DNA of 64,000 bases from JAHJDS01 sp964569795 (lineage in GTDB: Bacteria > Desulfobacterota > Desulfarculia > Desulfarculales > JAHJDS01). Shown piece by piece: positions 16,730 to 25,597 of this stretch (the stretch's first letter is position 1; the number at the start of each line of letters is the position of its first letter). A program made the position numbers and the translations under genes. The notes under the pieces were generated by a model. That model had not been told where the DNA came from. It saw only the letters and a list, made by a program, of their open reading frames with translations, and searched no databases. The stretch covers positions 124,001 through 188,000 of the forward strand of contig CAZMVB010000002.1 of the NCBI GenBank assembly GCA_964569795.1, given 5' to 3'.

Positions 16730-17947
16730 CTATGACACACGGTTCATCGGGGAGTCAACCGCCGATGGGGGCCGGCGATCCAGAAGCCGGTGGTAGGCCG
16801 CTTCGGTGCGGCGGACCATGTCGGCCACGGAATATTTTTCTCGAATACGCTCCCGGGCGGCCAGTCCGATCCAGCGGAGGACCGCGGCCGGCTCCCGGAT
16901 CAGGGCCGTCCAGGCGGCGGCCAGGTCCCGGGGCGACCGCGGCGGGACCACCAGGCCCAGGTCCCCGACGATCCGCGGGGCGTCGCCCACGGCCGTGACC
17001 ACGCCCGGCACGCCGCAGGCCATGGCCTCGCCGATCACGTTGGGAAAACCCTCGCCAAAGGCCGAACTGAGGGTGATCAGGTCCAGGGCCGGGATCAACC
17101 GGTCCACGTCCAGCCGCCGGCCCAGCAGCCGCACCTTTTCGGTCAGGCCGGCCGTCTCGACCATTCCCCGGACGTCCGGATTGTCGAGGGCCACCCCCCG
17201 GCCGACGCCGACGAATTTGACCTCCGGCCGGGCGGCGGCCAGGCGAGATGCGGCCCGGAAAAAGGTCGGCCAGTCCTTCTTGGGATTGTAGCGGGCCACC
17301 TGGCCGATCACCAGGTCGGTCTCGGCCAGTCCCAGTTCGGCCCGGACTTCCCGCCGCAGATGTTCAGCCGGCCGGAAGCGGTCGGTGTCGATGCCATTGG
17401 GAATGACCATCCCCCGGCGGACCGGCCACCATCCGCCCGCGGTCTCGTCCCGGGCGGTCTGCGAGTTGTAGATGACCAGATCGGCCAGGCCGGCCAGGGC
17501 CCGGTTGAGCCGCTGGGAGACCATCACCGCCAGATCGCCGTCCGGGCTGGCCATCCGAGACGACCGCACCCCGAACACCAGGCGGGACCTCCGCCCCGGC
17601 AGGGCGCCCATAAGGCCCAGGACGTTGGCGTCGGTCAGATAGCAGTGCAAGATGTCGGGCGCCAGGCGACCGATGGCCGTCCGGAGCCGCCGCAGAAAAG
17701 CGAACAGGTCCCACCGACCCCGCTTGCCCAGGGGCACCACGGGCACGTCTCCGACCCGACCCAGCTCGGCCCGCAGCTCCCCCTCGTCGTAAAACAGGGC
17801 CACCGCCGGGGCGAACCGGCGCCGGTCCAGACGACTGACCAGGGTCACCAGCTGCCGTTCCGCCCCGCCGGCCCCCAGCGACCGGATCAGGTACAGGACC
17901 CGGATCGGCTCCCGGGCGCGGTCCGTCCTTTGTGGTTGACTGGTCAC
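16730..17947 (-). CDS. GT4-family glycosyltransferase
   Basis: This GT-B enzyme of about 405 residues has the N-terminal SLGAGGAERQLVTL motif, IPNGIDTDRFRP near the domain junction, and SSAFGEGFPNVIGEAMACG (E-x7-E motif) near residue 310. The GTG at 17947 is preferred because GGGA precedes it; an in-frame TTG at 18016 would add 23 unconserved residues and run into the divergent gene. No membrane segment is visible, so it acts at the cytoplasmic face of the membrane. Its 5' end faces the ABC transporter gene across 68 bp. Confidence 0.85.
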   Translation of the reverse strand: MTSQPQRTDRAREPIRVLYLIRSLGAGGAERQLVTLVSRLDRRRFAPAVALFYDEGELRAELGRVGDVPVVPLGKRGRWDLFAFLRRLRTAIGRLAPDILHCYLTDANVLGLMGALPGRRSRLVFGVRSSRMASPDGDLAVMVSQRLNRALAGLADLVIYNSQTARDETAGGWWPVRRGMVIPNGIDTDRFRPAEHLRREVRAELGLAETDLVIGQVARYNPKKDWPTFFRAASRLAAARPEVKFVGVGRGVALDNPDVRGMVETAGLTEKVRLLGRRLDVDRLIPALDLITLSSAFGEGFPNVIGEAMACGVPGVVTAVGDAPRIVGDLGLVVPPRSPRDLAAAWTALIREPAAVLRWIGLAARERIREKYSVADMVRRTEAAYHRLLDRRPPSAVDSPMNRVS

Positions 17948-18015
17948 CTGATTCCCGTTACGCTCCCGGAAAACATCCGATCCGCGCCTCTCCGCGGGCG
18001 CGGCCGCGGGGAACA

Positions 18016-19878
18016 ATGCCCGACGCCAACACCCCTTCAGATACCGAGCGATTGACCGGGCTGGCCGGCTTCTTGACCGTTTACCTGCGCTACACCGGCT
18101 GGCGGATGTTTGTGGTGGTGGCCACCGGGATGCTGGGCGGCCTGGTCGAGTCGCTGGGCATCACCCTGTTCATCCCCCTGCTCAGCCTGACCCAGGTCAG
18201 TTCCGGGGCGACCGACATCTTTTCCCAGGTGGCGGCCGCTCCCCCGCCCGCGCCGGACGCCTTCAGCCGGATGGTGGCAGGGGGTCTGGCCCTGGTCGGG
18301 CTGAAGCTGAACGTCTTTACCGTCCTGGGGCTGATGGCGGTGACCTTCACCCTCAAGGGCGCCCTGGTCATGGTCCAGGAATACGTCATCGCCCGGATCA
18401 CCGCCCGCCTCTATATCCGGTTCCGGACGCCGATGGTCGAGGCCGTCAGCCACGTCTCCTACCACCGGTTCATGTCCCAGGACGTGGGCACCATCAACAA
18501 CATGGTCACCGTCGAGGTCCCCCGGGCCATCGCCGGTTTTTACTCGTTCTGCGCCGTGATCACCGCCGCGGTGTACCTGGTCATCTATCTGGCCGCGGCC
18601 TTCGCCCTCAACTGGCGGATCACCCTGGCGGTGATCGCCTTCGGGGCGCTGCTGCTCTTCGTGATGCGCTATTTCTCGGCCTATTCCCGGCGTCTGTCCT
18701 ACGCCATCACCGCGGCCAACGCCTGGCTGCAACAGGGCCTGATCCAGATGCTGTTCGGATTCAAGTACCTCAAGGCCACCGGGACATTCGATCAACTCCG
18801 GACCAAGATCACCGGGACCATCAGCCAGCTGGCCGACTACCAGTTCAAGACCAGCATGGCCCGGGCCTGGCTGGTATCGCTGACCGAGCCCCTGACGGCC
18901 CTGCTGGTGATCGGCTTGATCTCCTACCAGTTGGGCGTCCGGGGCGGCAGCCTGGCCGGCGTCCTGGTCCTGGTCCTCTTCTATTTCCGGATCATGACCC
19001 GGGTGTCCGCCTTCCAGGTGGGCTGGCAGAAATTCAACGTGAACCTGGGGGCCATCGCCCGCTACGATCAGCTCTACCGGGACTTCGCCGCCCACCGGGA
19101 ACAACCGAGCGCCGGCCGGCCGGCCGTCTTCGAGCGAGCCCTCCAACTGGAGGACGTCCATTTCGCCTACGGACAGTCCGAGGTCATCCGGGGTCTGAGC
19201 CTGACCGTCCCCCGGGGCCGGACCACGGCCATCGTCGGCGAGTCCGGCGCGGGCAAGACGACCCTGGTGGACCTGTTGACCGGCCTGCTGTCCCCCACGG
19301 CCGGGCGGTTGACCCTGGACGGCGTTGACCTGCAGGAGGTGGACCTGGCCGCCTGGCGCGCCAAGATCGGTTACACCACCCAGGACGCCTTCCTGTTCAA
19401 CGACACCGTGGCCCACAACATCTCGCTGTGGCGCTGCCCGACCGAAGAGCCCGAGTGCCGCCGCCGGATCGAGGCCGCGGCCAGGATGGCCCTGTGCCAC
19501 GAGTTCGTCGCCGAGCGTCCGGAGGGATACGAGACCGTGGTCGGCGATCGGGGAGACCGGTTGTCCGGAGGCCAACGGCAGCGCCTGGCCATCGCCCGGG
19601 AACTGTTCAAGGGGCCGGAACTGCTCATCCTGGACGAGGCGACCAGCAATCTGGACGCGGCCAGCGAGGTCATTATCCAGCGGAGCATCGACTCGCTGAT
19701 CCAGGGCGGGCAGACCATGGTCATCATCTCCCATCGCCTGTCCGCGGTCCGCCGGGCCGACGTGATCCATGTCCTGCGGGACGGCTCCCTGGTTGAATCG
19801 GGCACCTTTGCGGGGCTTTACTCCCGCCCGGACAGCCTCTTCCGAAAGATGTGTCAGCTCCAGAACGTGGTCCCCTGA
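18016..19878 (+). CDS. ABC transporter, MsbA/PglK-like lipid-linked glycan flippase
   Basis: The 620-residue half-transporter has a six-helix membrane domain (about residues 20-350) and a C-terminal ATPase. The ATPase contains Walker A GESGAGKTT, the Q-loop region TTQDAFLFND, signature LSGGQRQRLAIAREL, Walker B LLILDEATS and the H-loop SHRLS. This single-gene architecture fits export or flipping of a lipid-linked oligosaccharide, as in PglK, or of lipid A, as in MsbA. The setting among glycan genes favours the former. It is the only rightward gene in the locus, and its stop lies 7 bp from the stop of the convergent pseC-like gene. Confidence 0.85.
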   Translation: MPDANTPSDTERLTGLAGFLTVYLRYTGWRMFVVVATGMLGGLVESLGITLFIPLLSLTQVSSGATDIFSQVAAAPPPAPDAFSRMVAGGLALVGLKLNVFTVLGLMAVTFTLKGALVMVQEYVIARITARLYIRFRTPMVEAVSHVSYHRFMSQDVGTINNMVTVEVPRAIAGFYSFCAVITAAVYLVIYLAAAFALNWRITLAVIAFGALLLFVMRYFSAYSRRLSYAITAANAWLQQGLIQMLFGFKYLKATGTFDQLRTKITGTISQLADYQFKTSMARAWLVSLTEPLTALLVIGLISYQLGVRGGSLAGVLVLVLFYFRIMTRVSAFQVGWQKFNVNLGAIARYDQLYRDFAAHREQPSAGRPAVFERALQLEDVHFAYGQSEVIRGLSLTVPRGRTTAIVGESGAGKTTLVDLLTGLLSPTAGRLTLDGVDLQEVDLAAWRAKIGYTTQDAFLFNDTVAHNISLWRCPTEEPECRRRIEAAARMALCHEFVAERPEGYETVVGDRGDRLSGGQRQRLAIARELFKGPELLILDEATSNLDAASEVIIQRSIDSLIQGGQTMVIISHRLSAVRRADVIHVLRDGSLVESGTFAGLYSRPDSLFRKMCQLQNVVP

Positions 19879-19885
19879 TCCCCGG

Positions 19886-21073
19886 TCAGAATTTCTTTTT
19901 CTCCTCCCGGACAAAGGCCAGCACCGCCTCGATGACCCGGTCCACGTCTTCGTCGGACAGGGCCGGGTAGAGCGGCAAGGACAGCGTGCGGGCGTAGATG
20001 TCCAGGCTGACCGGGCAATCCTCTGGATCGGCCCCGTGATGGTCGACGTAAAAGGGCTGGGTATGCACCGGCCGGTAATGGACCTGGGGCCAGATGCCTC
20101 GATCCCGAAGGTGCATGAACAGGTCCAGCCGCCGGTCGGCCAGAAAGCCGGTCAGGGCCGGGGGGTAGAGGTGAAAGCAGGGATCGCAACCGGCCGGCCA
20201 GGGCGGCGGGGCCAGGACGTCGGCGTCCGGGGCAAAGGCGGTGTTGTAGCGCCGGACGATCTCCTGCCGGCGGGCCTTGAAGGCGGGCAGCCGCCGGAGC
20301 TGGCTCAGGCCCAGGGCGCAGTGGACGTCGCTCAGCCGGTAGTTGTATCCCAGCTCGACCATCTCCGTGGACCAGGGGCCCTCGTAGCGCCGCAGTTTTT
20401 TCGGATCGCGGATCAGGCCGTGGGTCGCCAGGCGCCGGACCCGTTCGGCCAGGGCCGGGTCGTTGGTCAGGACCGCCCCGCCCTCGGCGCTGGTGATGTT
20501 CTTGACCGGATGGAAAGAGAAGACCGCCACATCGCTGTGCTCCCCCGCCCCGCAGGCGATGGTCCGGCCGTCGTGGTCGTAGGTCGAACCCACGGCGTGG
20601 GCCGCGTCCTCGATCAGCCGGAAGCCGTGCCGTCGGGATAGATCGAACAGGGCCGGCAGGTCGGCCGGTACGCCGGCGAAATCCACGGCCACCACCGCCG
20701 CCGGGGGGCCTTGTTCCCGGCAAAAACGCTCGACCTCGGCCGGGGACAGGCACCAGGTGGCCGGATCGACGTCCACGAATCTTACCTTCGCTCCGGTCAT
20801 GGCCAGGCAGTTGGCCGAGGCCAGAAAGGTCAGGGGGGCGGTCAGGCCGACGTCATCCGGTCCCACTCCCAGGGCCAGGGAGGCCAGGTGCAGGGCGGCC
20901 GTGCCGTTGGCCACGGCCACGACAAAGGCCGCCCCGGTCATCTCGGCCAGGGCCGCCTCAAAGGCGGTGACCGCCGGGCCGGTGGTCAGCCAGTCGCCCC
21001 GCAGGACCTCGGCCACGGCCTTGATGTCGTCCTCATCGATCTGCTGGCGGCCGTAGGATAGGTTTTCGGTCAC
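19886..21073 (-). CDS. pseC: PseC-like UDP-4-keto-sugar aminotransferase
   Basis: This 395-residue DegT/DnrJ/EryC1 aminotransferase starts with SYGRQQIDEDDIKAV and contains GDWLTTGP, ANGTAALHLA and TFLASANC, typical of PseC. The PLP lysine is Lys191 in FHPVKNITSAEGG. PseC transfers an amino group to C4 of the keto-sugar made by PseB on the way to pseudaminic acid. The PseB gene lies 18 kb away on the same strand (39504). The start codon is GTG, overlapping the stop of the preceding membrane-protein gene as GTGA. Confidence 0.85.
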   Translation of the reverse strand: MTENLSYGRQQIDEDDIKAVAEVLRGDWLTTGPAVTAFEAALAEMTGAAFVVAVANGTAALHLASLALGVGPDDVGLTAPLTFLASANCLAMTGAKVRFVDVDPATWCLSPAEVERFCREQGPPAAVVAVDFAGVPADLPALFDLSRRHGFRLIEDAAHAVGSTYDHDGRTIACGAGEHSDVAVFSFHPVKNITSAEGGAVLTNDPALAERVRRLATHGLIRDPKKLRRYEGPWSTEMVELGYNYRLSDVHCALGLSQLRRLPAFKARRQEIVRRYNTAFAPDADVLAPPPWPAGCDPCFHLYPPALTGFLADRRLDLFMHLRDRGIWPQVHYRPVHTQPFYVDHHGADPEDCPVSLDIYARTLSLPLYPALSDEDVDRVIEAVLAFVREEKKKF

Positions 21074-22377
21074 GGCGTTTCACTCCGTTTCGGACGGTCG
21101 GCCCGTGCATGGCCGGGGAAAAGACGGCGGATCACCGCGTCGGACCCGATCAGGGCCAACAACCAGATCACCGGCATGTTGACCAATTGGAGGCGCCAGC
21201 CGTAGCTGATGGTGAACGCCGAGAAAAACAAGGTGAAGGCATGGACCCACAACAGGCCGATCACCACCACGATGAACAGGCCCGATTCGGGCGGCGCTCG
21301 GAGGAGAACCAAGGCGCCGATCAGGGCCAGCAAATAGTAAGGGACGAAGTAGATCCAACTGATCAGCTTGTGTTCCCGCGAATAGGTCGGATAAACGAAG
21401 CGGAACATGTGGAGGTACTTGTCCACGGTCAACCAGAGGTAATGACCGACGCTTTGCGGCCGGGCATGATAGGTCTCGGGCCGGTCCCAGACGACCACGC
21501 CCCGGTCATTTTGCTGTTTGTACGGCTCGAATTGTTTCTTGAAAGGGAAACCTTCCCCAGGCGGATATTTCATCAACACCGCCTGGGCGAGGATCAGGCC
21601 CAGGGACAGGCCGAGCACCACGATCAGGAGAAACAGGCCAGCCCGCCGGAGCCGCGCCTTCTGACCCAGCCACTTGGCCAGGCCCCGGTAAACCAGGGCC
21701 AGGGGCAAGAAGACCTGGGTCCCGGGGCGAAAGACGAATAGGACCGCCCCCAGCGCCAGGGCCGGCCACCAGTTCCCCCGCACCGCGCCGCGAACCAGGA
21801 GGCAGAACATGACCGTGCTCCCGGTCAAGAACAAGGAGTCGGTCAGCAGATAGGCGTCCCACAATAAGGCGTCGAAACACAGGGCCCCAAAGGCGAACGA
21901 GGCCCCGGCCACTACCCATCGCCGGGCTTGGGGCCGGACGGACATCGTGGCCAGATACAAAAAAACCGGTCCCAGCCCCGAGATCACGGCCTGGATCAGG
22001 GTCACCGCCCACAGGTCGGCCGCCCCGGCGCCGGCCTGGACGGCCTCGAAGGTCAGGGGCGGCCCCCATCCGAGGGTGGTCTGACGGATGAAGTCTTCGA
22101 TCCAGGCCAGGTCGCCCCACCCGGCCAGGCCCACCAGGGCCTTGATCCCGGCCACGAAATAGACGTAACCGCCGCGGAGCCAGAACTGGATCGAACCGAA
22201 ATCGGAGTGCCCGGACAAGACCCGTTGGGCCGCAATCAGATATCGGGACGAGTCACCTCCCAGGTGCGGCCCATAGTATGCGACAAAGGCGACGTGGACC
22301 GCCGCCGAGGCCAGGAAGATCAAGATTGGCCACAGCCGCCGTCGATCTGGCTCCCTGGGAAGCGAGTCCAAAACCAC
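21070..22377 (-). CDS. Polytopic membrane protein, GT-C-like glycosyltransferase or polymerase candidate
   Basis: The 435-residue protein has about ten hydrophobic segments and an early GGDSSRYLIAAQRVLSG loop, resembling the first periplasmic loop of GT-C enzymes where an acidic residue acts on a polyprenyl-linked sugar. A long hydrophilic loop with basic and aromatic residues sits near residues 270-310. Such proteins add sugars from lipid donors or polymerise repeat units, and no obvious Wzy or ligase is otherwise seen. It starts with GTG, preceded by GGAG, and overlaps pseC by 4 bp. The family assignment is an inference from topology. Confidence 0.6.
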   Translation of the reverse strand: MVLDSLPREPDRRRLWPILIFLASAAVHVAFVAYYGPHLGGDSSRYLIAAQRVLSGHSDFGSIQFWLRGGYVYFVAGIKALVGLAGWGDLAWIEDFIRQTTLGWGPPLTFEAVQAGAGAADLWAVTLIQAVISGLGPVFLYLATMSVRPQARRWVVAGASFAFGALCFDALLWDAYLLTDSLFLTGSTVMFCLLVRGAVRGNWWPALALGAVLFVFRPGTQVFLPLALVYRGLAKWLGQKARLRRAGLFLLIVVLGLSLGLILAQAVLMKYPPGEGFPFKKQFEPYKQQNDRGVVVWDRPETYHARPQSVGHYLWLTVDKYLHMFRFVYPTYSREHKLISWIYFVPYYLLALIGALVLLRAPPESGLFIVVVIGLLWVHAFTLFFSAFTISYGWRLQLVNMPVIWLLALIGSDAVIRRLFPGHARADRPKRSETP

Positions 22378-22389
22378 GTTCGTCTCCGG

Positions 22390-23820
22390 TCAACCGGCGC
22401 TGCCGAACATCCCCCGCCAGGCGTGGCGGATAAGCTGGGCGGGCGACGGCCGGGAGGGCAGGGTCCGGGTGATCCTGCACCATCCCTGGAACAACTTGCG
22501 GGTGGCCTCGAAGACCGGGCCCAGGGGCAGCTTGATCAGCCCGGGCACATACGGTCGCAACCAGGGGAACTCGACTACCAGGGCGAACAGGCGGCTGAGG
22601 TTGGTCACCCGTTTCTTGTCCGGTATGGACAGGACCGAGTGGTGGTCGTCGGTCTGGTCAAAGGCGGCCGGATCGCCGTCGAACAGGCCCAGGTCCATCA
22701 TGGTCTGGTTGATGGGCGTCCCGGGATAGGGGGTGAAGATGGAGACCCAGGCGTAGTCCGGTTTGAGGGCGAGGTTCATATCCAGGGTCTTCAGGTCCAG
22801 GGCCAGCGACCCCCCGGGCAGCCCGACCATGTTCTGGAGCCAGGACTTGATGCCATATTTCTTGAGACGGGCGGCCAGGTCAAAGATGACCCTGTCCGGG
22901 ACGCGGCGGTTGAGCACCTCGTAGCGCAGCCGCTGGTCCCCGGTCTCGACGGCCCAGTTGACGCGGGCGCACCCGGCCTCCTTGAGCAGCCGGATGACCT
23001 CGTCGCTGCCCTGGAAGGGATTGAGGCCGCAACTGAAGGGCCGGCCGATCCGGTCCCGATACCGGGGCGCGAACTGCCTCAACCAGCTCTTCTTGAAACC
23101 GATCGAGGCGTCAACGAACCGGAAGAACGAGACCGGGTAATAGGCCTTCAACTCGGCCAGTTCGGCGATGAGGTCGTCCACGCTCCGCATCCGGACCGCG
23201 TTCTTGATGCCGTGCTGGTCCATGAAGTCCTGGTGGTAGCAGTAGCTGCACTTGAACAGGCAGCCGCGTCCGGCCAGGACCGTCTTCATGGTCGTCCGGG
23301 ACAGCTCGGGAAATTTGGTATAGACCAGCTCCCGATCCGGGTGGGGGAACTCGTCCAGGGAGCGCTCACCGGGCCGGACCGGATTGCGGATGACCCGCCC
23401 GTCTTGCTTGACGAACAGGTTTTCAATGTCGCCGAATTCCCGGCCGGCCTCGATCCGGTCGGCCAGTTCGACCGCGGCCCGCTCGCCCTCGCCGATGCAG
23501 ATCACGTCCACCCCCGGGTCCTCGATGATCCGGGGGACAAACGTCGGATGAGGGCCGCCGAAGACGGACACGACGTTGACCTTGTCCTTCAGCCGCCGGT
23601 TGAAATCGAGATAGGCCCCCTGCAGGCCGGTGGTCACGCTGTAGCCCACCAGGCCGACGTCATGGCGGCGGATGGTGGCCACGGCGTCGTCGAGATCCAG
23701 GTCGCAGATGTGGGTGGTGTGGCCGGCCCGCTTCAGACAGGCCGAGAGGTACTCCAGCCCCAGGGGCTCGAAGCCGCCGATGGCGAAGTTCTTGACGTCC
23801 GAGACGAAGAGGATGTCCAC
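22390..23820 (-). CDS. B12-binding-domain radical SAM protein
   Basis: The 476-residue protein has an N-terminal cobalamin-binding-like Rossmann domain (about residues 1-130, with VFGGPHPTF and IGEGE). A radical SAM core follows with Cys187, Cys191 and Cys194 in GRGCLFKCSYCYHQ, then ETGDQRLRYEVLNRRV and GLPGGS near residues 305-350. Relatives catalyse methylations and rearrangements on unactivated carbons, and the substrate here is unknown. It sits between two polytopic membrane-protein genes, so an unusual sugar or lipid-carrier modification is plausible. The GTG start at 23820 has only a distant purine-rich stretch upstream. Confidence 0.8.
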   Translation of the reverse strand: MDILFVSDVKNFAIGGFEPLGLEYLSACLKRAGHTTHICDLDLDDAVATIRRHDVGLVGYSVTTGLQGAYLDFNRRLKDKVNVVSVFGGPHPTFVPRIIEDPGVDVICIGEGERAAVELADRIEAGREFGDIENLFVKQDGRVIRNPVRPGERSLDEFPHPDRELVYTKFPELSRTTMKTVLAGRGCLFKCSYCYHQDFMDQHGIKNAVRMRSVDDLIAELAELKAYYPVSFFRFVDASIGFKKSWLRQFAPRYRDRIGRPFSCGLNPFQGSDEVIRLLKEAGCARVNWAVETGDQRLRYEVLNRRVPDRVIFDLAARLKKYGIKSWLQNMVGLPGGSLALDLKTLDMNLALKPDYAWVSIFTPYPGTPINQTMMDLGLFDGDPAAFDQTDDHHSVLSIPDKKRVTNLSRLFALVVEFPWLRPYVPGLIKLPLGPVFEATRKLFQGWCRITRTLPSRPSPAQLIRHAWRGMFGSAG

Positions 23821-23861
23821 TGCGTTTATGCCCTCCCGGCCGCTGTCCTGGTCGGCCCTCC

Positions 23862-24014
23862 TCAGCCGAAGATCTGGAAGACAACGAAACGACGCCGGGC
23901 CACGGCCCGGGCCGTCCCGCGCGGCCCGCCCTCGATCCGGCGGGGGACGTCGGCGATGACGCCCGCCAGGGTCTGGGCCTCATTCAAGCAGGGGATCTGG
24001 ACAACCAGGTTCAT
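23862..24014 (-). pseudogene. Remnant of a GT2 (DPM1-like) glycosyltransferase N-terminus
   Basis: A 50-codon frame starts with ATG overlapping the upstream stop as ATGA. It encodes MNLVVQIPCLNEAQTLAGV followed by IADVPRRIEG. This is the characteristic first beta strand and motif (IPCLNE) of GT2 dolichyl-phosphate-mannose-synthase-like enzymes, which normally run 230-330 residues. After about 28 residues the homology ends in an Arg/Ala-rich stretch, and TGA follows at 23862. The catalytic DDGS and DxD segments are absent. It looks like the residue of an internal deletion in the operon. Confidence 0.7.
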
Positions 24015-25573
24015 CAATCCTCACCGGACCGGCTTGACGTTCGTTCCCCTGGAAGGCCGGGCCTTCGCCAGAACAGCAGCCACCCTAGGAAGCGGCGGTA
24101 CACTCGCAGGTCAACAAACAGCAAGGCCGGTAAAAAGGCCATGTCCCGCAGGCGGTAAAGGGTGCCCAGGTTGGAAACGACGTAGCTCAGGGCGAAGCCC
24201 AACGCCAAGGCCCACAGAAACACCAGGATCGAGGCCGTCCTTGGTCGTCGCAAATTGACGATGGCCCCAAAAAACATTCCGGGCAGGAGGACATACCATA
24301 ACACGCTCTGGGCCACCACCGCCAGGGAGATCAGAAGATTGTTCCGGGACTTGGGCCACCGGTCCCAGGGATAGGGAAAAAGCACCAGGCGAACGAAGAG
24401 GTTTCGATAGTGTTCGGTGTCCGCCGGCATCGAATTGGGGGAAATAATGCCGCCCTGGAGGGCCTCAATCCGGGGTATTTGCGGCCTGGCCGGTGGCGAC
24501 GGCGGGGCCGATCCGCGGGACGGAGAGGCCGATCCACGGGACGGCCGGGGGGGCAGCGTCGCGACACGCTGTTGTTCCGGCAAGTGGCCTGACGGGTATG
24601 ACTCGGTATGCACTTCCTGAAGGTCGGACCAGCTCGGGATGATGATGGACCGCACCGAAGCCAGGTAGCGCGCCAGAAAATCGCCGGGATGCGTAACGGC
24701 CTGTTGCCCGTTGGCCGAGGGGGCGGTCACACTTTGGATGATGTTGGAAACCCCGTAATTACCGGCCAGGGCCACGGCCGCGGTCATCACCCCGTAGAGA
24801 ATCAATCCCCGGGGCAATTGATGGCGCAGGAACCGTCGCCAATCGGTCTGGACGATCCCGGCCAGGACGACCACCCCGGCCACGGGGATGAATACCCGGC
24901 CCAGATACCAGCGCACCAGCGTCATGAGGAAGGCTAGCAGGAACAGGCCGACCGCGGCCAGCCAGAATCGGGGACGGCCCGGGCCGGGGGCCCGTTCGTC
25001 CATGGCCCACACAAACAGGGCCATCATCACGAAGATGGCGCCGTAGGACCAAAACTCCCTCAGGGCGATTGACGACCAGGCGAATCCGACCGGCCACACA
25101 CAAATCAGCAGCGCCAGCCACCTGGCCTGGGCCGGGGTCCGGCCCATGGACCGGGCCAGATAATGGGCCGCCAGGCCGATGGGAATGATGATCAGGCTGT
25201 TGAGTCCCGTGGCGACCAAGGGGTGTTCGCCGAACAGGTAGTACCAAACCGCCAGGAGGTACCTGAACTCGGGGACGCCGTTCCACAGCCCCCCGACAGG
25301 CGTCCCGTGTCCGGCCCACCACCTCTTGGCCAGGTACTGGGCCGTGTAACGGTGGGCACAGGCGTCAGAGCCCAAGAGACGCAGGGCCAGATAGCGGTGG
25401 GGATCAGCCGCGTCGGCCTGAACGGCCCAGAGATGGAGCCCCATGGTCACGGCCAGGTGGACCGTGAAGGCCCCGCCCAGGAGGTACAGAAAGAGCCGGT
25501 CGCGGCCGGGACGCCTGGCCAGGAGGGCCAGGGCGATCCAGCCCAGACCAAGATAGACCAGCGCCGCGATCAT
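24014..25573 (-). CDS. Polytopic membrane protein, GT39/GT-C-like
   Basis: The 519-residue protein has about ten membrane helices and resembles ArnT/PMT-type GT-C proteins in layout, with an acidic first loop and aromatic-rich segments. It may transfer a sugar from a polyprenyl carrier outside the membrane. A hydrophilic Pro/Ser/Arg-rich stretch near residues 340-365 contains a duplicated heptapeptide (PSRGSAS then PSRGSAP) and probably forms a flexible periplasmic loop. It starts with ATG at 25573 and ends in an ATGA overlap with the GT2 remnant. The exact activity is not known. Confidence 0.6.
   Translation of the reverse strand: MIAALVYLGLGWIALALLARRPGRDRLFLYLLGGAFTVHLAVTMGLHLWAVQADAADPHRYLALRLLGSDACAHRYTAQYLAKRWWAGHGTPVGGLWNGVPEFRYLLAVWYYLFGEHPLVATGLNSLIIIPIGLAAHYLARSMGRTPAQARWLALLICVWPVGFAWSSIALREFWSYGAIFVMMALFVWAMDERAPGPGRPRFWLAAVGLFLLAFLMTLVRWYLGRVFIPVAGVVVLAGIVQTDWRRFLRHQLPRGLILYGVMTAAVALAGNYGVSNIIQSVTAPSANGQQAVTHPGDFLARYLASVRSIIIPSWSDLQEVHTESYPSGHLPEQQRVATLPPRPSRGSASPSRGSAPPSPPARPQIPRIEALQGGIISPNSMPADTEHYRNLFVRLVLFPYPWDRWPKSRNNLLISLAVVAQSVLWYVLLPGMFFGAIVNLRRPRTASILVFLWALALGFALSYVVSNLGTLYRLRDMAFLPALLFVDLRVYRRFLGWLLFWRRPGLPGERTSSRSGED
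24506..24544. repeat. Two 18-bp near-identical direct repeats (period 21 bp)
   Basis: GGCCGATCCGCGGGACGG at 24506-24523 recurs at 24527-24544 with one mismatch. The 21-bp period keeps frame and encodes a repeated seven-residue unit in the membrane protein. It looks like slippage-generated expansion within a tolerant loop. Confidence 0.7.
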
Positions 25574-25597
25574 GGCTGACCGACCCTGTTCACCTGC

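Noticed and set aside
14560..16998. Open frame of about 812 codons on the plus strand across the WecA-like fusion and SDR genes
   Set aside because: It crosses three clear minus-strand genes and has low-complexity composition, so it is a shadow frame.
21928..24258. Open frame of 776 codons on the plus strand opposite the membrane-protein and radical SAM genes
   Set aside because: It spans well-supported minus-strand genes and shows no domain pattern; typical of antisense frames in GC-rich coding DNA.
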